Of a DNA stretch of 64,000 nt, positions 45,001 to 54,000 are shown one piece after another; position 1 is the first letter of the stretch, and each line of letters opens with the position of its first letter. Source of the stretch: Tetracentron sinense. Taxonomy: Eukaryota; Streptophyta; Magnoliopsida; Trochodendrales; Trochodendraceae. The position numbers and the translations under genes were made by a program. Location: NCBI GenBank assembly GCA_015143295.1, contig CM026571.1:33570505-33634504 (forward strand). Reading direction: 5' to 3'. The notes below the pieces were generated by a model, which did not search any database, was not told the DNA's origin, and saw only the letters and a list, made by a program, of their open reading frames with translations.

Positions 45001-48000
45001 ATGATGGAAGAGATGAGGGCTTTAATCAAGAATGGCAAAATAAAAATGGTTGAGTTACCTAAAGGAAATGAGCACATTAGTTACAAGTGGATGTTCACTA
45101 TGAAACACAAAGCCGATTGGTCCATTCAAAGGTATAAGGCGAAATTGGTTGATAAGCGGTCACACAAATGTATGGGATTGATTACAGGGAAATGTTTGCT
45201 CCAGTAGTAAAGATAAACTTTATACGAGCATTTTTATCTTTGGCAACGAGTTGTTCTTGACCATTGCATCAGCTAGATGTGAAGACTGCTTTCATTCATG
45301 AAGATTTACAGGAGGAAGTGTATATGTCTCCCTCCACCAGGGTTCAAGCTTCCCAACAATGAAGGAAAAATCTATAGACTGGAGAAATCCCCCGGGGCTA
45401 GGTTCAAGAGGTTCAGTTAGGCCATGATGAGGATAGGCTCCTAATAGAGTCATGCTGATCACGCTCTCTTTGTGAGACATCGTGGACAATTAATTACAGA
45501 TTTAATTGTCTATGTGGATGACATTGTGGTAACAAGAAATGATTATCAAGAGATATCTAATTTGGAGAAGTTTTTGACATAAGAATGAGATCAAAGACCT
45601 AAGAAGTCTCAAGTATTTTTTGTTATAGAAGTGGCATGCTCAAAGAATAACATCTTTATAACACAAAGAAAATATACCTTAGACTTATTTAAAGAGGCTA
45701 AAAAAGTTAGGCCTCGACCTGTAAATACTCTGATTGAGCCAAATCACAAGTTGAGCACCAGTGATGGATAGTTATTGGGAGATATAGAGATGTAGCAAAG
45801 ACTAGTAGGCGGCCTTCTTTATCTCTCTCTCACCAGGCCTGACATTGCATATGCGGTTAGTGTGGTGAGTCAATTTATGCATGAACCTCGAATTCCTCAT
45901 TATGAAGTTATTGAGGAGGATCTTGCAGTATTGAAGACTCTTCCTAGGAAAGGCATACTATTTGCAAATCATGGACATTTCTTACTATAAGCTTACATTA
46001 ATGTTGACTGGGCTGAAAATGTTGACGATAAAAGATCTACTACAGAGTATTGTACCTTCCTTGAAGGTAATCTCCTAATAGAAAAGTAAAAACCCAAGTG
46101 TGATGGCTAAGTCAAGTACAGAAGTCATGTATAACGCGATGGCCCATGGTGTAGCTGAATTGTTATAGTTAAAAATCTTATGGTAAGATCTGAGAATTAA
46201 GGTGGATGTTCCAATGAAGTTATGTGACAACAAGGCAGCTAAAATTTTGCTCAGAATCCGGTTTTGCGTGATCGAACCAAGCAAAGAGATCAACAGACAC
46301 TTCATCCGAGAGAAATGTTATTATAATAGGTGTAGATACACTATATCATATCATTAAGGATAGTACTGTAATCTCACTTTATGAGTGATATAAATAATAG
46401 AAAAGGGAAATCAGCCCCCTATAATCTTCCTCTACAATTGTTCTCCTCTTCTATTCTTCTTCTCCTCTTACCTCTAGGATTTCACTTTCTACTCTTGTCT
46501 ATCACTGCATCTTAGTCTAATATAGCATACTATGTCAATGTTTTAGTTTCCCAGGTGTTATTTTTGGACTTCAAGTTATATAGACCAGCTTTATATCTCA
46601 TACCAATGACCAAATGCCTTTCTCTTGCAAATTTAGATGGCCGTGATAGTTGTATTAGCACTTTAGAGATAATGATAAAAAAATTTTTAAAAAAAGGAAA
46701 TAAACAGTACTGTAAACATCATGCTTTTAGCTTATCCAAGTATTAAATGTGTTTTTGTTGTGAGTGTTCTGCACTGTGTTAATGTGTTTCCTAATTTCTT
46801 CATCATATCCAAATGTATCCTTGTTTCGCATACATATCCGGAATAACCAATACTTCAAAGATCAAACCTTGGATGGAAGTCCATTACATAAAATTCAATA
46901 ATTCAATGTAACATATGAGTTTGCATGACCATGGTTTAAAATTCCAATACGTATCAGCCGATATGAGCCATATATTTATCCTAATTGGAGTTACCTGGTA
47001 CACTGGTATGCTAAAAAAAAACTCTCCTATATTGACCTGTATCCGGCGTAACGGGCATATCGGGCCGATACAGGAGCGATGCGGGCAGTGTTATCTAGGC
47101 ACTTCAGTTTTCCCAAATTTTGTCATGCCGACACTTGGACACGACACTCCATGGCACGACACGACACTCCTTGGTACATGCCTATACCATGTCATGGTGA
47201 CATCAACATTATGATTAGGCACATGGTACTTCAAGTAAGTCGTGTCATTTTAAAAATAGAGTTGCAAGGAACTTTTTATCAAATTGTGTTGCTTTTTTGG
47301 AAACATAGACAATTTTACTAGGAGAGCAGAAACAACAACAACGATCAATATGTAAGTCTCTCTTGTTGCTCATTTCTATTCCCTATATGAGTATTTTTTA
47401 TAATTTAGGTACATACTTTTTTTAAAAAAATTGGGAACTGGTGATCCCCATCTTTTTATTATTATTGTTATTTAAAATTTTTGAGTTATAACATATATAT
47501 ATATATATATATATAATCATTTAAAAAATAATTGAACACTCGTGCCGTTGTATTGGGATTTTCAGAACTTGCCGTGCCGAACACCCCCTAGACACCTAGA
47601 CACTTGGCACTCGTACCACGTGCCTAGGTAACACTGGATGCGGGCCCAATACGGTGGATTTTTCAGTTAAATTTTCGTATATGCGTCTATTTGCACCAGG
47701 ATCCACAACACATACCCAATACGCACAACTTATTTATATAAAATATTATTGAAGTAAATGATTTGAAATGAATTCTACTTTTTTTACTTAAGATATTTAT
47801 ATGTAAATAAGGTCATACCCCCATTTGAATTCAATAAAAATTGTCGTGGATCCAAATTCATGAAGAATAAAAAATCAACTTTTCCAATTCAAGAACAAAA
47901 TCCTTTTTTTAGCGTCTGTTAGGGATTGGTTCAAAATTTTACTTTCAAACAGTAAGGTATTTCTCAGATCTTAAAATTTCAAAAATTCTTCTATATCAAA

Positions 48001-51000
48001 ACATTATCAAAACCCAAAAGTCCGAGAAAAAATCTCATATTTTGATCTTCAAAAGGATTTTCATTTACAAAGTCAAAAAGTCAACTAACAGTGTAACAGC
48101 TCAACATAAAAAGACTTAAATTCAATATTATAATTTATTGTTGTAATTCAATACATTCTTATTTAACTCGTTTAATGTGTTTTAATTTCTAGATTGTATT
48201 TCCTATACTTGGCTAAGTGACTATAGTTTGTAATTTCATACCCATTTATCAGCACACACACTTTTTAAAATTTATAAAATTCTTAACTCTCATATGTATG
48301 GTTAAAAACATAGTTGGAAGCCTTAATTTAGTTTGTTTCTAGCTTAGATTTGAATTAAAAGAAGTTTTATGCTAGGTATTCAAGTTTTTTCCTTACATAT
48401 CCAAGCGTTTTGGACTTACCGTTACGGCACCCGATACCGATATTTTGAACCATGTGCATGACATGTCAATATCTATGTTATAATCTACTAAACAAATACA
48501 ACAGGATAACTGGAAAAAATAATTGCAGGATACGTTCTTTTCAAAAAAAAATTTGAACAAATGCGGGAGAATTAAGAAGGAAACGAAGAACACGGCATTA
48601 CCCCTTGATGACAATTCTCTCTATCATCATCCTTGCTAGGATGCGAGTGCCCGACAGATTTATCGAACTGATAATCAAAAGCACAAAATTTAACCCTTAG
48701 AAGAAAAACTTTGCAAATCTTTTGGCAGATAAGATGCAATATCTGCTGCTAAAACCAGAATATAGAAATGCTCAAAAGCAAGAAAGCAACCAAATCATTA
48801 GTAACAATGGCACAAAAAGATATTTTTATCTAACAAACAAATTAATCTGTCAGATAAAAGAAGGGCATAAATTCGGTGTAATATTCAGCTTCTTGATACT
48901 TGATTAGAATGAATAAACGAGAAAGCACAAAGGACATGAGAATGCATGTATCAAGGAAAAACATATCTAACACCATGGATATTTGTATTTAATAGTTGCA
49001 ATACCATTATGAGGAATATTTGGATGATGTAGTTTAACACATGGTAGGGAACAAACTCAATTGACTCAAACTGTCACGCCCCAAAATACCGCCTAGGAGT
49101 TGAGAGATACTTTAGTCGTGACTATACTTAACCTGCCAAACCATCCTAAAATGAACAAGATAAAACATACAATAGTGGAACATGAATCAGAGTGCGGAAG
49201 CTTAAATACAAGGTGGAAGCGTAAACCAAATTTTTCTTTTCTATATAAGGTGGTCGGTATTCCAAGTTCTAGACAAAACATATCAAGTAAAGGTGGACAT
49301 GCCCACCTATCAAAATATAAAAGAGAAACTCTCGTTCTCACTCCGTTCAACAGTAATCTAAGTATAGCCACACGTCCAAATCTCTATCTGCCTACGACTG
49401 TATTGGGATAGGTGGCTCCCTCTCCTCGACGTACTTTTCCTCAACCCATGGCTCAGGGTCGAGGACATCCACAGCCCTACCGACATAAAAGTATGGCTGA
49501 GTATAGAATACTCAGCGAGTACAAGCTACTAGCTAACCATAGTAATAACGTACTCAATAAAAACAACGAGATATAGTTCATCACATAAATTTAAAGCGAT
49601 AATAGCAACATAGGACGTTCATAGCATAAAAGTAGAGCAATGTAATAGTCTTGACATGCATGAGTGAATGCGAAAACTCCAATAAAACTCATATTTTCAA
49701 AGTCATGTCTTGTTCTTGAAAATAGCCTTTAGTGTTTGCAAAACTTGTTTGCCGTATTTAAAACTTGTTCTTGTCTTGGTCTCGTTCGTAAAAATCACAC
49801 ATGTATCTTGTCTTGCTTGGAATCATTTGTCTTGTTTGTTCTTGTCAAGTCTTGACTTGACTTGCTTGTGTTCTTGTGAGCCAGAGGTTATTGCCCTTGT
49901 AGCGACTTGTGAGCCGGGAATGTAAATTTCCTTCAGCGAAATATATATATATATATATATATAGAAAAGGGTACACCAACCTCCTTGACCGGCCCGATGT
50001 CCAGCATGATCAACTTGTTTTCTTGTGAGCCAGGTATGACAGATCTTATGATATACCCTACCCTTGATCGGCCCGATGTCCGGCTTTATCAACTTGATTT
50101 CCATGTGAGCCAGGTATGACATATCCGAGGGGTATGCCCTACCCTTAACCGGCCCGATGTCCGGCTTTATCATTCGTTTCGTAAATCACATTTCATGTTC
50201 TTGTCATTTCTTTCAAATACTTATATTTTAGAGAAAAAACCCGATTCATGCATGCATGCGTGCTTGTGTTTAGCAATGGTGGCGATCATGATGACATGTA
50301 CAACTCAAGGATAGCATGTAGCATTTCAATTCATATTGTAATCATGTGAGGATTTAAAACAAGCATATAAAGCATTTGAACAAAATCACCATTTAAGGAA
50401 AAAGTACCTAAATCATGCTCTCAAAATCTTCATTTAATTCCTTGTATTCTCCTTCATGCATTTTATCAAACAAATGGCATTCAACATCTTTTTATATTCG
50501 TTTATTTCATATTTTCTCATTCACACATTTCATCAAACACATGGTGTATTCATTATGTGTACCAAGCCCTTCCACCATTTTCATCAGACATCATCCATCC
50601 CTACTTAGTTTGTCTTGCATTATTTAAGGAATCAAGGGTATTGAGGTAAGAATAGGATACACATTATCAATCATAACCTATTCAAAAGAAAACTAGGTTA
50701 CTACTAAGTTAGTAAGGATGTACTAACCTTGAGGATTACTCCTTGATTGGAGAAAGCCCTTGATTTGGAATCCCTAGCTTGGGGGAGAAGGCAACCACTG
50801 AGAAGGGATGTGATCCTTGCTTGAGGAAGAACACCTCCTTGAAAATGGAGGAAACCCTTGCTTAATTTGGGAAGATCAAACCTTGATCTACTCCTCTTCT
50901 ACAATCCAAACCCTCTTGGAAAACCCCAATCTCTCTTCCCTTCTTCCTCTCCTTTTCTCTTAGTCTCTCTAGGTTTAGGGTAAGCCAAAAAACCCCAAAT

Positions 51001-54000
51001 GTAACCCCCTATTTATAGGCAAAGGGTAAAAACCCTAAAAATCCCGAATAAAAATTCTGGGTTCGCGACTTACGATCGGTCGTAGGTTTTCTAGGATCAA
51101 TCGCAACATACTCTACGATCGGTCGTAAGTTTCTACGATCGATCGTAAACGTTATAGAGAATTTGCCCACTTCCGGAATGCTACGATCATTCATAGGTTT
51201 TTGTACGATCAATCGTAGCTCACCTACGATCGTTTGTAAATCGTCCAAAAGGTTTGCCCAATTTTAGGGATTTTACGATCATTCGTAGAGATTTACAATC
51301 GTTCGTAGCCTACCTACGATCGTTCGCAGGGTGTTTACGATCGTTCGTAAATCCTACAGAAAATTTCCGGATTTTCTCGCTTTGGTATTTTGACCATAAC
51401 TTTTGACTCGTTCATCGGATTTTGACGATTCAACTTGCGTTAGACTCGTCATTTGAAGAGGAACAATTCTGGTGTTTTAGAATCTTCCAATTCTTCTTTA
51501 TTCATGGACCAAATTGCCCCTAAAACTGACTGGTCTGAAATTGGGTTTCAGCAGCCCGGGTTTTCAACATATCTAACTTAGGAAATATCACTTTTTAACA
51601 TTTAGAGTACTTTCCACTTCCATTAGACTCCCATGATCATTCCTAAATACTTAATTGAGACTACCCGAACTTTCAAAATTCTTATTTCATAGAAAATGGA
51701 AGATTACAAAGGCTTAAAGCCTTGGCACGAGTTCCAATACATGGACAAAAGCTCCGAGGCACTACACAAACTCAGACAAAGGAGCATAGAACAGCAGGAG
51801 CACATACCATAAAATTAGAAAAAGTGAAAAACAACCTATATCTCAAATTCAGTCCAACTCCAAACCATCCAAGTCAAGCAAGCCACAACTGAGTTGAGTG
51901 CATCTACAAAATCTTCCATCAAAATTTCTTTCTTCAAAAAGAATGTATGATTCTAGAAAATCTTCAAAGAAAGGAAAGGCTTCTCTAGGGAATAATCAGA
52001 AACTTCTAGCTCTTTATGACAGGCGTCATCTCTGAAATAGAGTTTGAAGGAAAAATGCAACAAAAAATTTCGAGTACTTGTTCTCGAGATTCATTCTCTT
52101 GGAAAAATGTCACCCACTAATCAGAGACCAACGGAGTTTATTGTTTGAACTTTGAAGGGGGCAAAATTCACTATCGTTGTTAATTACAACCATCCAAGGG
52201 TTACATTAGATTAAAAAATTAATTAATTAATTGAAGAGAAACCGAGTGGATGAATATCTTTATTCTTATTGACATCTCAAATGTTTCCTTTTTGGCCTGC
52301 AATGTTGCTTTTATCTTTATTCTTATTGACATCTCAGATGTTTCCCTTTTGGCCTGCAATGTTGCTTTTGAAGGTTTCACATGTTTCTTAAAAACATGAG
52401 CAACAGAACATTTTTTCGATTATACCTTGCATTCTCAATGTCGACGGAGTTGTCTTCTTTTGTTATCAAAAGCTCTCTCTTCTCCTAATCTAAGAGAAAG
52501 GTCCAGAAAACTCCCAAAAAGCGCTTCAAGTGGCCAAAAGTTTCCAAAAAGTCCCCTCACACTGTAGTCCCCCCTTTTATCTTAAGGGAGAGAGGCGAGA
52601 TTGACGTCCACATCTCTTCCACCTTTAGGATGATGGATAGGTTGGCTTCAGTGTCCTCTTTTTGAGAGGACATATGTCCATGTAGGATAGGCTTTCAGGC
52701 CCTCCCATGATCACCTTTGAGTGATTAGGATCAAAATCCCCTTTAGGGGAGAATCTCATGGAAAAGTGCCAAATGGTACTTGTCAATTGTTGGGAGGAGA
52801 CCTGCAGAGTCGGTGCCTCTTTGTGAGATCCTGAGCACACATAGCACCTTTAGATGTTATGTTTGTCTTCGAATTATATTGACTGCCAAATGGCAGTCAA
52901 CCAAAGCTTGGGGGCTCTCCCACAGGCCACAACAGAAACCTCTATGAAAAAACAGATGCCAAGATATGGCACCCTCTCCTATAATGGGTTAGAATGGGTT
53001 TCTAAAAGCCAAGGTTTATTTATATTTATATATACATATAATTAAACGTGACATAACAGCCATAACATAAACCCTAAAAAACTTATAACGTGATTTGTTT
53101 ACCAAACCATTACATAGCAGCCATTACTTACGGGACTCGGCAAGATTTATTACTATAAAAAGAACACATGACACCTCTTCATTGACTGACAAGATGGATC
53201 ATGTCCTTCACGAAAGGCAGGGGTGCGTAGCACCTCCTCAATGGTTGAAGCAAGTCCTCCTGTCCTTCGCAGAATGCAATAGAACATGACCTCCTCATTG
53301 CTTGAGGAGAGTGCTTCCTGTCTTGCGAAGGGCAGGAGTACCTGGAACCTCTTCATTGATTAAAGAAATGCCTTTCCTTCGCAAAGGGAAAGGGACATAT
53401 AGCAACTACTTATTAGTTGAGGAGAAGCCTCCTGTCCTCCACATAGGGCAGGGCTGTGTGGACCCTCCCCATTGTTTTGCAATTTTTTGCAAAATATCAT
53501 ACATGTGAGATTTAACTACAATATAGTTATAAAGATTCAATTTTTGCATGAAATATCGACATTTCAATGTTTCGCTGCTAAAGTTTGGGATTTTTCTCAT
53601 TGCATCATACTTAGCTCCCTTTTTTCGCAAATGCATGTTCGATTGGCCTGATTAACTCAAATCAACTGAAAACTAATGTAAATCGCTACGTATTTAGTAT
53701 GTTTTTCAAATTTGTTAGTCTTCGGATTCAATATAACTCCAATAAGGTTCAAAATTGACTATGTTGTGTATTTTCGGCTAATCTATAGATTGGGTTGCCA
53801 TGAGCAGAACTAACCCTTGCCTAGAAATTTGGTTTGATTATATGGGCCAACATGGAGGATCTAGTTCTACATCCTCACAAGGACAACGGTACGGGTCTTC
53901 CACGGTTCGACCCATGAAGAACAGTCCCAGCGGTCGAACTCCCCCATCTAGAGTGGACATGATCTGCGACACACCTATGAATACAAGTACGATCCATACA

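Larger units (their letters stand above)
41783..46492 (+). mobile_element. Ty1/copia relic with short terminal repeats
   Basis: Similar end blocks (41783-41920 and about 46350-46492, sharing tgtaatctcactttatgagtg and cactttctac) flank a degraded plus-strand copia gag-pol. TTGGTACCAGAGC directly after the left block is an iMet-type primer-binding site with one difference. The order gag, GAG-pre-integrase, integrase, RT, RNase H is that of copia. An unexplained non-coding stretch (about 43735-44215) ending in a 13-A run separates two parts of integrase. It lies antisense to the DCP5 transcript. Confidence 0.83.
49072..51690 (-). repeat. Solo LTR (about 2.6 kb), Tekay type, minus strand; right end uncertain
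   Basis: It starts TGTCACGCCCCAAAATACC like the LTR at 5398 and shares with it the tail block (gtatggctgagtatagaatactcagcgagtac, about 49490) and the atgcatg block. Near the right end the minus strand matches the start of the 20329 LTR (aacgcaagttgaatcgtcaaaatc and gaacgagtcaaaagttatgg). It carries a TATA box (51011-51017), a palindrome array and a minisatellite. A canonical right terminus and a duplication were not found, so the right end may be damaged. Confidence 0.85.

Noticed and set aside
51690..51830. LINE 3' end next to the 49072 LTR
   Set aside because: The gcttaaagccttggcacgagtt texture is suggestive on the minus strand, but no coding motif or poly-A tail could be shown.
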